The position numbers and the translations under genes were made by a program. From Rhizoclosmatium globosum (lineage: Eukaryota > Chytridiomycota > Chytridiomycetes > Chytridiales > Chytriomycetaceae), in NCBI GenBank assembly GCA_002104985.1, contig MCGO01000203.1:1-64000 (forward strand): a DNA stretch of 64,000 bases, given 5' to 3'. Of this stretch, positions 1-9,631 are shown piece by piece. Under the pieces are notes generated by a model that saw only the letters and a list, made by a program, of their open reading frames with translations, was not told the DNA's origin and did not search any database. How positions within the stretch are numbered: position 1 is the stretch's first letter; each line of letters begins with the position of its first letter.

Positions 1-1
1 T

Positions 2-744
2 CCCTCGCCTTTCGTGTCAAGACCCGGTCCTTTTGCTCCACCACAGGTCCAGGAGCCGTTGCCTAATCATGAAAGTAATGCTCCTCAAGCCCGAACCAAT
101 CTCCACCCTTATACTCGCCCTCCTATGGGGCCCTCTCGTATCTTGCCTCCTATTGATCCTTCCTTTGCACCTCGAAGAGTGGCTAGTACCGGTGATCTCC
201 CTTGGTCTCCAGCCACACCTCATCAGCAACAACCCCAATTTACCAACCTTTTTCACAACCACTGTATCGCCCATCGCCAGCCACACAACCAATTCCTGAA
301 CAAACAATGCGAAGGAACGATGTCTTTTTTGCGGCGCGACCTCATTCGATCTCAGTCAGCAATAACGGTGGATTGACGCCATCGCGGGCATTCCAGCCAC
401 CAACCCCAACTCGTGTGGCAAGTATGAATGACAAGATTTTGATGAGAGCTTTCCCTCAATCGCAGCAGTTTGAGGAACCATCAAGTTATGTTGCTTCGAT
501 GCTGCCACTATCGATGCGTCAGCAGCAGCCAACAGGCCAAGAACAACAACTATGCAGTCCTGCGAGCTTAAATGGCATAATTCCTGTGCAGCACCAAGTA
601 GAAGAGAATGCAAAGCAAGAACCTGCCACTATTCTTTCTCCCAAGGTCAAAGCAGCTGACGATATTGTCCTCAACTTGGCGCAGGAACTTGTATCATTCA
701 GCCGTGCAGAATCAAGTATGTCTATTAGCAAGCTCGTCGATTAG
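2..744 (+). CDS. 3' part of a disordered Pro/Gln/Ser-rich protein, 5' end outside window
   Basis: I do not recognise this protein. Reading starts open at base 2 and is rich in Pro, Gln, Ser and Thr. The coding signal moves from frame 2 to frame 1 at about 228-241, in a CCCC run, so one base seems to be missing or extra; no usable GT-AG intron covers the shift. After it the frame stays open to TAG at 742-744, ending in a short helical stretch (about 640-710). Composition is like the disordered tails of the neighbouring transcription factors, and a further Zn(2)Cys(6) or C2H2 gene is possible, but no DNA-binding domain lies inside the window. Function is unknown. Confidence 0.5.
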
Positions 745-895
745 ATGGCGATGGTTTGAAAAGAATTTGTCAACCTTTGTTTGTGTGGTTCGAGGGTCCT
801 TTTAATAAAAACCCAATAATACTAGTAACTTCATTATGCAAACATGCGATAATTTAGGACTGAAGTGCGCTTTAAGGGGGCTTTATGAGTCCGCA

Positions 896-918
896 GCGGA
901 CCCCTTGGTTGGGTCCGC
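896..918. promoter_or_regulatory. Inverted repeat CGG-N15-CCG upstream of a Zn(2)Cys(6) gene
   Basis: GCGGACCC (896-903) and GGGTCCGC (911-918) form a perfect 8-bp inverted repeat with a 7-base loop. Inside it CGG (897-899) and CCG (915-917) are 15 bases apart. Dimeric Zn(2)Cys(6) factors classically bind CGG triplets in such arrangements, so this may be an autoregulatory or cross-regulatory site about 230 bp before the start codon at 1151. A second overlapping palindrome, TCCGC-A-GCGGA, lies at 890-900. The rest of 745-1150 holds no gene I can support; an open frame runs into it from the gene but has no conserved content. Confidence 0.4.
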
Positions 919-1150
919 TTTTCTTTCTTCTCAAAAACATCTGAAACCCTCTTCCGCCCAGAGACCGCACCGCCACGCCGTACGGCCGTTTCTCACCTTA
1001 TATTTCTCGGATACTCAGAGGTTAGAGCTTGCTTTCTCAAATCTATGTACAGGCTTTAAACTGTCAAAGAAGAAGACACCTCAGACCCGTCAAGCGTCTG
1101 CGAGCCACAGTCTACCGAACACGTTCCTCTTCTTACCATCAACGCTATAT

Positions 1151-2137
1151 ATGGAGGCAAAAACTGAGCCAGCTACGACCACGCTCCCCTTCCAGGTCCC
1201 CTCTAACAACGTTCGTCTCAAAAGTTGTGAACAATGCCGTATCGCCAAACGCCGTTGTCTGCCTGACAACTCAACCACTGCACAAGTCGGCGAGCACCGG
1301 GTCTGTATCCGGTGCAAACATTTGGGCATAACTTGTGTTTTCAGCAAAAACAGGTTTGACAAATCACACACCTTGCCATATCAAACATTTTTGTTGAACT
1401 CCTTCCTTCACTTTTATTACCTTCCCCCCCAAAAAAACAGTACCAAATCCAAAAAGTTTCAAGATTTGGTTGCAGCGAATGGCGGGAACTCCATCATCAA
1501 GAAGCAAAAGCCGACTGTCGGTCGTAAACGTTTACGGTCCACATCGGAAGGACCACAACCAAGTGAAACTGAAGCGTCAACTATCGAACAACCTATGTCA
1601 CCACCATCAGCCTCACCAATTAATGAACATCTTGTCGCAGACCCTTGTGTGGAAGCTAAGCCTGAATTATTGAACCCACCTCAGAATGTTATCCCACAAC
1701 AACACTTCACCCTTCCTCCCAAATCAACTTCAGCCCACCAATACGCCCATTCTCCTCCACGACACCACTTTCTTCCACCACCCATAACAGTACCATCGCA
1801 GCCAGTCCCTCTTATTCCTCACCATTTACAACAAGAACCACAGGATCCACTGTCTCTGTTGGCATACGTAGCCGATTCCGCTGCCGCAGCAATCCCTACA
1901 TATTCATATAACCAGCATTCAATGCATCCACTTTCGAGTCAACATCAGCATCCTCATGGTACACATCAGCAGCAAGAAGTCGAGGTACAAGTCACGTCTG
2001 CAGCATCTGCCGTTCCTTCAGTCTATGCCTCTACTGAATCAGTCACACCACCGTTAAATAACTATGGCGGTGAGTGGCCTCAACAGCCGCCATCTGTTTG
2101 GCAAAAGAGTGCGAATGAAGAGTCGTTTTTGCAATAG
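1151..2137 (+). CDS. Zn(2)Cys(6) fungal-type transcription factor, 299 aa
   Basis: Two exons, 1151-1353 and 1441-2137; the 87-nt intron is a multiple of three and open, but the paralogue at 2862 has an intron at the equivalent place, which supports splicing. Residues about 27-58 form a zinc cluster with spacing CX2CX6CX15CX2CX6C, followed by a VFSKN segment and a basic TKSKKF linker like those of the paralogues. The loop between Cys3 and Cys4 is 15 residues, longer than usual. The rest is disordered, rich in Pro, Gln, His and Ser, with no fungal middle-homology domain. It is expected to be a nuclear DNA-binding regulator; its targets are unknown. The ATG at 1151 was chosen because the frame upstream looks non-coding. 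Confidence 0.8.
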   Translation: MEAKTEPATTTLPFQVPSNNVRLKSCEQCRIAKRRCLPDNSTTAQVGEHRVCIRCKHLGITCVFSKNRFDKSHTLPYQTFLLNSFLHFYYLPPQKNSTKSKKFQDLVAANGGNSIIKKQKPTVGRKRLRSTSEGPQPSETEASTIEQPMSPPSASPINEHLVADPCVEAKPELLNPPQNVIPQQHFTLPPKSTSAHQYAHSPPRHHFLPPPITVPSQPVPLIPHHLQQEPQDPLSLLAYVADSAAAAIPTYSYNQHSMHPLSSQHQHPHGTHQQQEVEVQVTSAASAVPSVYASTESVTPPLNNYGGEWPQQPPSVWQKSANEESFLQ

Positions 2138-2861
2138 TACTGCAACGGGCATAGTTTGGGGGATGTTTTGACTATTAATAAAGTGTGATTCTTATTTTCG
2201 GCAGTCGGACTCAGGTTGTTAAACGATATCACACTAAGAGGTCCTCACAGAGTTGAAAAGAGGGAATCCTCATATAGCATGGAGTATAAAAACCCATCGC
2301 AACCTAAAATTCTGCTCTCTGGTTCCTAAGAAGAAGGTGGGATATCGATTGGTGAGCAAAGTGTTTTTTCGATTTGTGAGAAAGACCAATTTGGAGATGG
2401 TGAAGATGCGGAACTGACACAACAAGCACGGCCAAAAAAAGGGCGGACGCAAATCCGCTTTGGGTTGCATCGCCACCTGCCCACTAAAGAGATTCGGAAT
2501 AGGTGAGCAATCGTATGATAATGTAGATGGTACATGAATCAAGCAAACAACCGTATTTTTTAAGTAGTGAGATTCGGGCTTATACTGTCAGGCGGAACCA
2601 CCGACAAAGAAGTGCCTTGTTACTGCTAAATACCTTGCAGTCTCAACAGTTGTTGAAGTGTTTGTGTTTCATATTGCCGTTTTGTTAAGGACGAATCCGG
2701 CGGAATGAGCAACGTGGTGGAATTGCCCCCAAGTTTAAAATTTCATTAGGAGATTTGTGTGGAGATGGAGCCGACGCGAAATTGGAAAATCGTCGGCCTC
2801 ACTTTTCTGACGGATTTCAATCTTCTCTTCAAAACATTCACAGCGGACCCTGACTCAATCC
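2138..2861. other. Intergenic spacer between two tandem Zn(2)Cys(6) genes
   Basis: About 720 bp without a supported gene. A 90-codon minus-strand frame at 2270-2542 shows no recognisable domain. The distal part serves as promoter of the gene at 2862. Confidence 0.5.
2770..2797. promoter_or_regulatory. Everted CCG/CGG inverted repeat in promoter
   Basis: GCCGACG (2770-2776) and CGTCGGC (2791-2797) are a perfect 7-bp inverted repeat with a 14-base AT-rich spacer, about 65 bp before the start codon at 2862. It places CCG and CGG triplets in everted orientation, a geometry used by some Zn(2)Cys(6) dimers. It could equally be a 5'UTR hairpin. Function is inferred from position only. Confidence 0.35.
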
Positions 2862-3967
2862 ATGACCCACCCATTCCCAGACCAGTGCATCAGCACCAAC
2901 AACCGCCTCAAATCCTGTGACGAGTGTCGGCTGCGGAATCGAGGATGCTCGCGAGACCCTGACGGATGCAAACGATGTGTTAAACTGCATCTTACTTGTG
3001 TGTACAGCAAGAATAGGTATGCTGCATGTATCCTTATGCTTACCCTTAAACGAGAGTGCTTACGTTATGACCCCCTAGCACACGTAACAAGAAGTTCAAA
3101 GAGCTCAAGCGACAACTCGAGTCAGGAAAGATGGAACCGGAAGATGGAAGCACGGAAGCAGTTGCATCGGCAGCCTCGTCGTCTGCCAGGACAGAAGCAT
3201 CGGTTAAGGAAGAAGTGGCTGACGCAATCCCACGAAGACGACCTCGCCGTGCCGTAGTTGCACAATCAGAAAAGAGGAGATCCTCTGCCAGCTCATCCGC
3301 ATCCGATATTACACCAACCATCTCGTCTACTAGCACACCTTCAACGGAGCCTAGGTCCCCTGCTACCACAGCCACCAAATTAGAACCTTCGATCCCAGCA
3401 CCCGCAATCATCACGTCAGCCACATCAACCCATGCCGATCCTTTTCCAACATTAATGTCCTCAATGCTCCCACTTCCAACAATCACAACAACAACATGGC
3501 CATCCACTCAACCATCTACATTCCATAATAACCCCGTGTTCGACTTTCCAGACCAATTCGACCAAGCCATTGGGTGGCTACACAACCCTGCCCAATTTGC
3601 ACAGCCTGTATCTAGCCCTCTTCCACATATTATGCATTCGCCGTTGGTCAGCACGCCTCAGGTTCTTGGATCGCCGATGCCACTTTTGCACACGCAAGGG
3701 TTAGTGTCTCAATTTGGAGACACGTTGACACCATTTACACCGACTGCACCACCATTTTCTCCGTTTCATGGAAATGCGTTTGGGCAGTGGTCGATGCAGT
3801 TACCGCAGCAACAACCGCAGGTTCAGATGTTGTCTGTTGGCGCTAGCTCCAAGGCTCCAGTTACACCTCAACAACAGGTAGATCGTGCACCATTTCGTCG
3901 ACAAGATAATGAGTGGTTGACGCTGCCTACAACGGGTGAATTGGATTTTGATTTGGGACGCTGGTGA
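2862..3967 (+). CDS. Zn(2)Cys(6) fungal-type transcription factor, 347 aa
   Basis: Exons 2862-3016 and 3079-3967 with a 62-nt intron placed just after the zinc cluster (phase 2). The cluster lies near residues 20-43 with canonical spacing CX2CX6CX6CX2CX6C, then VYSKN and a basic TRNKKFKELKRQ segment that may form a short coiled-coil dimerisation helix. The remainder is disordered, rich in Ser, Thr, Pro and Gln, and ends in an acidic/aromatic tail (ELDFDLGRW). It is a tandem paralogue of the gene at 1151 and closest to the minus-strand gene at 24259, which shares the N-terminal HPFPxQCISTN block. Predicted nuclear regulator; targets unknown. Confidence 0.85.
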
Positions 3968-4299
3968 TAGTTCCATTCTTACTTTTTTGATTATGTTCCT
4001 TTTATTTGCTTCTCCCATTTTCCCCCATAACATCTTATCATTTTTCATTGCTCAGTTGGTTTTTTAACAATAAAGCTGAGGTAGCTGACAAACTCCATTA
4101 CTAATGTCTTGGCACAAATATGAATCAATTTATTTACATTGACGAAGGGTACTACAAAAGGGATACAAACTGAATTATCAAAACCTCTGTGATCTTTTCT
4201 TTCTTTTCCTGGGACGCAACGATCCTACAGTCGTTGAACCGACACTGCTTTTGAACCAAACCAACCATTTTGAAAACTACACACACGCCGACTCCATCA
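3968..4299. other. 3'-3' intergenic spacer
   Basis: Convergent 3' ends of the Zn(2)Cys(6) gene (+) and the first C2H2 gene (-). AT-rich, with AATAAA at about 4068 usable as a polyadenylation signal. I see no gene or repeat. Confidence 0.5.
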
Positions 4300-5163
4300 T
4301 CAATCCTCCAAAGGCGGAGCATTCCGACAAGTCCTCTTCTTCATATGCCTTGTCACTGCATCGGCCCTCGCAAAAGTTGATCCACAGTTCCATAAACACG
4401 CATAGTCTCTCGACGTACTGTGCACAGCCTTATGTCTGTGCAAGTCTTGGTGTCGCAAGAACTTTGCATTGCACACGTCACAGATGTGGTCACGAGCGCG
4501 GGTATCATTGACAGGTGGCAATGACTTTGTCTTGCTGATTTTCTTGTATGCTCGAGGTTTGTGCAAGAAAGGGGTGATGATTTCAGCGACTGATGGTTTT
4601 GAAGGTACAGGTGCGTTTATGGCAGTTGGTGTTGTAGACGGTGTTGAATCAGATGAGATGGGTTGGTTCATGATGGTGGCGGTTGTGAAGAAGGACTGGA
4701 AGTTGGAGGTGTTTGGTATCGAGAAACCAGTCATGTCGAGGGAAAGAGATGAGGTTGGTGGTTTTGGGGGTGGGAGTTGTTGATGTGTCTGAGTCGGAGA
4801 CGCCCCAAAACCAAAGAGGTTCATTTCGAACTGCGAGGGACCTGATGGCATGAATGTATCGAATTTGCACATTTCAGGTGATGAGAACATTGTGTTTTCG
4901 AGGATGAATCCAGGCTCTGAAGCGATTGATGGTCGTCTGGTTGACAGCATACTCGTGCTAACAGATTCAGCGGTGTGGAACATCAGCTGTTGCAGAACGT
5001 CTTCTGCATTGATATTGTTTGGGTAGTTGACTGGCTGTTGCTGCTGGCTGGCAAAGTAGAAGGCTGACAGCTCTGAAGGCTGGAAGGCCAGCAACTGGTC
5101 AATCTCGTCATTTGAGGATGTTGAGCACATTGGCATCATGGCAGAGCTAGCTTGGTACTGCAT
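4300..5163 (-). CDS. Two-finger C2H2/C2HC transcription factor, array member 1, 287 aa
   Basis: Single exon. The last 60 residues hold two zinc fingers: finger 1 CX2CX12HX3H with helix RHQDLHR, and finger 2 CX3CX12HX5C with helix RADAVTR, where Cys replaces the last His. The N-terminal 220 residues are disordered, rich in Ser, Gln, Thr and Pro, with hydrophobic/acidic patches (EDVLQQLMF) that resemble activation segments. The frame stays open upstream to 5448, but the ATG at 5163 (MQYQAS) fits the start of the neighbour at 5681 better. Closest array relative is that neighbour, with which it shares FMPS and FGASP/FSSP blocks. Likely nuclear DNA-binding regulator; role unknown. Confidence 0.8.
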   Translation of the reverse strand: MQYQASSAMMPMCSTSSNDEIDQLLAFQPSELSAFYFASQQQQPVNYPNNINAEDVLQQLMFHTAESVSTSMLSTRRPSIASEPGFILENTMFSSPEMCKFDTFMPSGPSQFEMNLFGFGASPTQTHQQLPPPKPPTSSLSLDMTGFSIPNTSNFQSFFTTATIMNQPISSDSTPSTTPTAINAPVPSKPSVAEIITPFLHKPRAYKKISKTKSLPPVNDTRARDHICDVCNAKFLRHQDLHRHKAVHSTSRDYACLWNCGSTFARADAVTRHMKKRTCRNAPPLED

Positions 5164-5680
5164 ATTGAAGTTGGGAGGAACTGGGTCTGGGTACGGTGGA
5201 AAGATGGTCTCATTCTCAGGTGGCTCTTCTTCCTTTTGTTGATTTGTTTGGGTGGCTTCACTTGAACTCTCCACCCAAATCCACCCGCGCCTCTCCACCC
5301 TGAACTCAGACGGTATTTTCGTGTCTGTATCCATCCCGCACGATCTGTTTCGTGGCTTCTCTTTCTTGGGGGTGACGGCAGAATAATGTGAAACGAATTG
5401 ATTGCCTGAAACAACTCGACAATTCGTGCCAAGCCTGAATTGGATCATAAAACAATAGATAATGTACAGCTAATGGGTTGCACAAGGACGAGGTTATTCT
5501 CCCAAGTTGTCTTGCCTTTTCCGCCACATTCCAGCAACACACAGAGTCAAAGAAGTATAACAGAATGCGATGGGATAATTTACTATGCGAATGAAATGAG
5601 ATATATATAAACAATGAGAATGCAAATAATAAATGAAGTGGGTAACAGGGAACAGAACTGCCAGCAGCCACAATTCCTCA
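5164..5680. other. Spacer and promoter of C2H2 array member 1
   Basis: About 520 bp between two co-oriented C2H2 genes. It contains the non-conserved upstream extension of the open frame and AT-rich sequence with a TATATATAA stretch near 5600. No further gene seen. Confidence 0.4.
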
Positions 5681-6571
5681 TCATTCCGAATCAACAGGCG
5701 CCAACCGACAACTCTTTTTCCTCAAGTGTCTCGTAACTGCATCTGCTCTCGCAAATGTAGAACCACAGTTATAAGGACACTTGAAATCCCGCGTCGTCGC
5801 ATGCACAGCTTTATGCCTATGCAGATCTTGGTACCGCAAAAACCTTGCGTGACAGGTTTCGCATTCATGGTTACGATCGCGGGTATCAGGCGACGAAGAC
5901 GGCGTTGAAGAAGAAGACCTCCTTTTCGTGACAGTCTTCTTCTTGGTTGATTTTGTTGATGGCTTTCTCATCAAAGGAGCGATAAGATCTGCGGCTCCAG
6001 CAGTTGGAGTGGATTCCTCCGAATCCATGGTTTCAATCTTGACGTCAGTTGTAGAAATTGCTTCTGGACCAGTGAAGAAGTATGAGTCAAAGTCTGGTTG
6101 TTGCTGTGATGCAAGGAGGCTCATGTCCAAGGTGAGATTCGGCTGTTGGAACGATTGTGGCTTTGGAAGAGCGAGTGCTTGTGGAACTGGGGAGCTGAAG
6201 AGGGCAAAGAGATCAAGTTCCGAGAGAGGACTGTTTGATGGCATGAATGCATCCAACGTGTTCTTTGCGGGGGATGCGAAGCTCATATTGTGCAAAGAGT
6301 CCATGATACTATCTGTAGAACTGAAAGAGCTCCTTCTTGTGTGAGTGTTGGAGCTAGATGGTGTATCGTCAAATAACAGGTCTTGGAGGAGAACATCCGC
6401 TGACAGCGTTGCATTCGACATCACAGGAGTACTGGCAGTCGACGATTGATATTGCTGTTGCTGCTGATAGAATGCGTTCAAGTCTTGTTGGCTGCTGAGA
6501 AGCTCTTCAAGCTGCTTATCGGTTCCAGTGAATGCGGGGAAGTTATTGAAGTCCATTTGAGGATAGTACAT
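5681..6571 (-). CDS. Two-finger C2H2/C2HC transcription factor, array member 2, 296 aa
   Basis: Single exon. Finger 1 is CX2CX12HX3H with helix RYQDLHR; finger 2 is CX3CX12HX5C with helix RADAVTR. The N-terminal part carries a LLQDLLFDD acidic-hydrophobic motif, a glutamine run and many Ser/Thr; a basic KKKTVTKRR stretch before the fingers may act as nuclear localisation signal. The start at 6571 (MYYPQMDF) is favoured because the open frame upstream, to 6697, overlaps the end of an inserted MITE-like element. Nearest paralogue is member 1. Predicted DNA-binding regulator of unknown target. Confidence 0.8.
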   Translation of the reverse strand: MYYPQMDFNNFPAFTGTDKQLEELLSSQQDLNAFYQQQQQYQSSTASTPVMSNATLSADVLLQDLLFDDTPSSSNTHTRRSSFSSTDSIMDSLHNMSFASPAKNTLDAFMPSNSPLSELDLFALFSSPVPQALALPKPQSFQQPNLTLDMSLLASQQQPDFDSYFFTGPEAISTTDVKIETMDSEESTPTAGAADLIAPLMRKPSTKSTKKKTVTKRRSSSSTPSSSPDTRDRNHECETCHARFLRYQDLHRHKAVHATTRDFKCPYNCGSTFARADAVTRHLRKKSCRLAPVDSE

Positions 6572-6668
6572 TCGAGCAATGTCAACTTGTGTCTGGGTAT
6601 CGCGGAAACTGATTCTTCCGTGGGACCTCTCCACGGTTCTTATACTTTTTTCTTCTTCGGTGGCAGTA

Positions 6669-7008
6669 GGGGTGGTCAAAGTCAAGAAATTTGACAAAAT
6701 GAAAAGCGAACATTGGGGTGTTTGAAAAGCGAAGTTTCATCATTTTGAAAAGCGGCGGTTCGAAACCTGTGGACAGGGATGGTCAGAGTTGAGGTTTCGA
6801 ACCAAGGCCTCTTGAGGTGATTTGTTATGGCGGATTAGGTGGTGAAAAGCGAAGTTGAAACGCAAAACTGAAAAGCGGCTCTCAAAAGCAAAATTGAAAA
6901 GCGAGGTAGGGGCTCGCTTTTGGATTCGAAAAGCGGATTTTGGACATTTCGAAAGTTCGCTTTTCGCACATTTGAAAATTGTCCAAAACACCCAACTTTG
7001 ACCACCCC
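6669..7008. mobile_element. MITE-like element with terminal inverted repeats and TA flanks
   Basis: The ends are GGGGTGGTCAAAGT (6669-6682) and its exact complement ACTTTGACCACCCC (6995-7008), each flanked by TA as a possible target duplication. The 340-bp interior has seven direct copies of GAAAAGCG (6701, 6724, 6747, 6844, 6870, 6896, 6928) and one inverted copy (6958), plus a 12-bp inverted repeat GGTTCGAAACCT (6757-6768) / AGGTTTCGAACC (6792-6803). It encodes no credible protein. This fits a non-autonomous DNA transposon moved in trans, with the subterminal octamers as candidate transposase-binding sites. It lies about 100 bp upstream of the C2H2 gene start at 6571 and so may affect its expression. 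Confidence 0.75.
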
Positions 7009-7793
7009 TAATGGTTTTCGTCGAACATTCTCGCATGAAAAAAACCCCTGATTTCAAATTGATTTGAAAGTCATAGCCGCCGCAGCGACATTAATAAGCA
7101 GCCTTCACCAATCATTACATATTGCCAAGAAGCGATAAGAGGAAGGGAGGTGCAGCATCGCAGAGAGATGTTGCAGGAAGGCAGTGGTGTCACCTATCGA
7201 TCAGACACATCAGACACGCTCTTCCTGGCAATTTTCCGATAACGTGCCCGCACAAATCGATACCGATAATTTGGAGATAATATGTCGGCCTTCATTGTTC
7301 TGAGCCACATTATGGTTGAGCCACGAAGACTGGTTTCAAGTCCGTTTATATCGATAAACCTCAATAAGTTCAGGTGTTTGCATTGAGTCTGACATTACTA
7401 TCAATCAATTTGTAGACGCGACGTGCGTAAATCGTGGAATAAGACTGGAATCTTAACTCGCCACATATAACTACAAGGTAGTCTGATACGTTCCACACTT
7501 TTGAGCAAAAACGTGGCACTATAATGATAAAACACCAATGAGCGGTGTTGGGCTGACACAGAAATTGGTCAACCAAGAGCCACAACTTTAATTTCGCTTA
7601 AAACCCTCCACCAAAAAAACTCAAAAACATCTGTACTTGGAATGATGGATGCGACTCGTGAAATTCGGTAAGTCCTAGCTACAAACGAGGTGAATTCGGA
7701 AATACCACACAAGCTACAAACAATTTACGCAAAAAAGGCATTTACTCATTGATATATCTATAAAAAAAACAACTATAACACATATCCACAGAC
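7009..7793. other. Intergenic spacer between C2H2 array members 2 and 3
   Basis: About 785 bp. Two AGACAC motifs lie at 7203 and 7212. The interval holds only short open frames without recognisable content. It covers the distal promoter of member 2 and the 3' flank of member 3. Confidence 0.4.
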
Positions 7794-8612
7794 TCACTGT
7801 TTCGCGCATTTACTCGTCTTCAAATGCCGTGCAAGAGCATCGCTCCGTCCAAACGAGCTCCCACACCCTTTAGGACAGATATATTCCTTCGCCTTTGAAT
7901 GCGTGACTTCATGGCGATACAGATCTTGTCGCCGTAAGAACCGGTTCTGGCATACACTGCAGACGTGGTCTCGCGGGCGAGGATCGATTGACGTGGATGG
8001 ACCTGCAGCAGCTGGGAATTGGTATTTGTTGGGGGAATACGGGGGTGGTGGAGAATGGGATGTTGAAGGAATCTTGAGGGTTGGAGCTGTGTGGCGTCGT
8101 CGAACAGGTGCGGATGGGGGTGATGACGGTGATGGGTCGTGGTTCAGGAAGTCCATTTGGATGTCATTTTGGGATGTGTGATGTTGGAGTTTAGGGGATT
8201 GTCGAGTTTGTGGAGGGGATGCGCTTCGTGATGTGTTTGGAGGAAGGTTCTGAGGAGATGCAAAAAGAGGGTTTGGTATCGAGAACTGATAGTGACTTTG
8301 TGATGGCAGTGGTAGTTGAGGCGGAGGCATCTGTTGCAGTTCAAGAGGGGGCATTGAAGGTGTGGATGCTGTGGATTGTGGCTGGAAGTCCATTGGCTGT
8401 GGTCCAGAGGAGTCATTGTAGTTTGATGTTGAAGAAGTACCGCCTGATTCAGGGAACATGAATGATTCAAGAAGCTCCTGGTTCTCGTACTTGACGGTTG
8501 GTATTCCTGATTTTAAGGTTTCGTCCGATTTGGCTCGTCGATTGCGGGGCGTTGTTGCGGTTGAAACGGCATCTTGGATGAGCTTTCGCGCCTGCGCTAA
8601 ACTGAACTGCAT
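7794..8612 (-). CDS. Two-finger C2H2/C2HC transcription factor, array member 3, 272 aa
   Basis: Single exon from ATG at 8612. Finger 1 CX2CX12HX3H with helix RRQDLYR; finger 2 CX3CX12HX5C with helix RSDALAR. Near residues 40-55 it carries YENQELLESFMFPE, a version of the acidic/hydrophobic box also found in members 5, 6 and 7. The middle is proline- and serine-rich and disordered. Finger 2 is most like that of member 8. Predicted nuclear regulator with unknown targets. Confidence 0.82.
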   Translation of the reverse strand: MQFSLAQARKLIQDAVSTATTPRNRRAKSDETLKSGIPTVKYENQELLESFMFPESGGTSSTSNYNDSSGPQPMDFQPQSTASTPSMPPLELQQMPPPQLPLPSQSHYQFSIPNPLFASPQNLPPNTSRSASPPQTRQSPKLQHHTSQNDIQMDFLNHDPSPSSPPSAPVRRRHTAPTLKIPSTSHSPPPPYSPNKYQFPAAAGPSTSIDPRPRDHVCSVCQNRFLRRQDLYRHEVTHSKAKEYICPKGCGSSFGRSDALARHLKTSKCAKQ

Positions 8613-9631
8613 CCTTTTCCTGAGAGTGTGATGCCGTTGTCAAGATTTCTCGTCAAAAATGAGGGCACTGACTTAAGAGAAAGGGTCCTTCAAAAGGCGA
8701 GCGGCAAACCGTTGCCGTTGTCCGCTCGAGTTCGACTACCCAAGTTCACGAGTTAAAACGGCCTCTGAACCGCATTCAGACACAAATATAGCGGATCTCA
8801 TCAGATTAAACGCTCCCGTTTCGCTGCTGTCAGAATGTTTCTGTGTGTTTCTGTGGCATAATTGTCGGTGTGTCATGACAGAAGTTTGATTTAATTCGAT
8901 TTATATTAATTCGTTTAAAATGAATGCATTTTGCAATGGAAGGAATCCGTGTGTTGAAGTACGACAGATGCGATTGACTTTGGTTTCCTGATTTCTGAGA
9001 TCATGATGCGCCATGATTGTCAGAGACTGCAAACGTAGAACGCCTAAATCGTGTAAGTCAGAGTTTGAATTCGTAGACACAGTGGCCCCATGAACTGATT
9101 ACTGACTCTGGAACTTGGCGTTGTGTGGTTTGTGTCTTTTCAGCCCTTCAGCGCCCCCTTCAGACACACATTTCATGTCAAAGTCACAACCAAAGAGATT
9201 CGCACTTTTCCCCAACTTTGCACTGCCTCACAGGTACTCCGATCTTGACTTCAACAATCCAACAAATACCTCAACGAACGACCGGTTTTCATATCCCCCT
9301 ATCATCTCAACCATATTTCCGTCACACATCTTGAAGCTAAACTGTATCGACAAGGAAAGTCTCATCGTGTTGGACGCCAGTAAAAGCGAATCTTGTCTGA
9401 CAGAGTCTGTCACACATCCTTATCAAACAATAACTTCTTGTCACGAGTGCAAGCTCTACATCGTGCATCTTCAGTTGACTGACTTAATGAGTTCGACCAA
9501 TCAATGAACCCAAAAGAGACTCTCACGGTCACTCTCTAGTAAGTACATAACCTCATTTTTACTTTTATTCCCAAAATTCTTTATAAAAATTAAAAAGCAC
9601 ATATGTAAGCAGGCAGAGAGAGAGAAAAACG
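8613..9631. other. Intergenic spacer, promoter of C2H2 array member 3
   Basis: About 1 kb. AGACAC motifs occur at 8778 and 9162. A 130-codon plus-strand frame at 9115-9507 has no recognisable domain and is left uncalled. Confidence 0.4.

Noticed and set aside
836..1150. Open frame extending the first Zn(2)Cys(6) gene upstream by 105 codons
   Set aside because: Composition is not protein-like, it crosses the CGG palindrome, and paralogues start shortly before the cluster.
2270..2542. 90-codon minus-strand frame between the Zn(2)Cys(6) genes
   Set aside because: No motif, no intron logic, lies in a promoter region.
9115..9507. 130-codon plus-strand frame upstream of C2H2 member 3
   Set aside because: No recognisable domain; composition close to that of the intergenic DNA.
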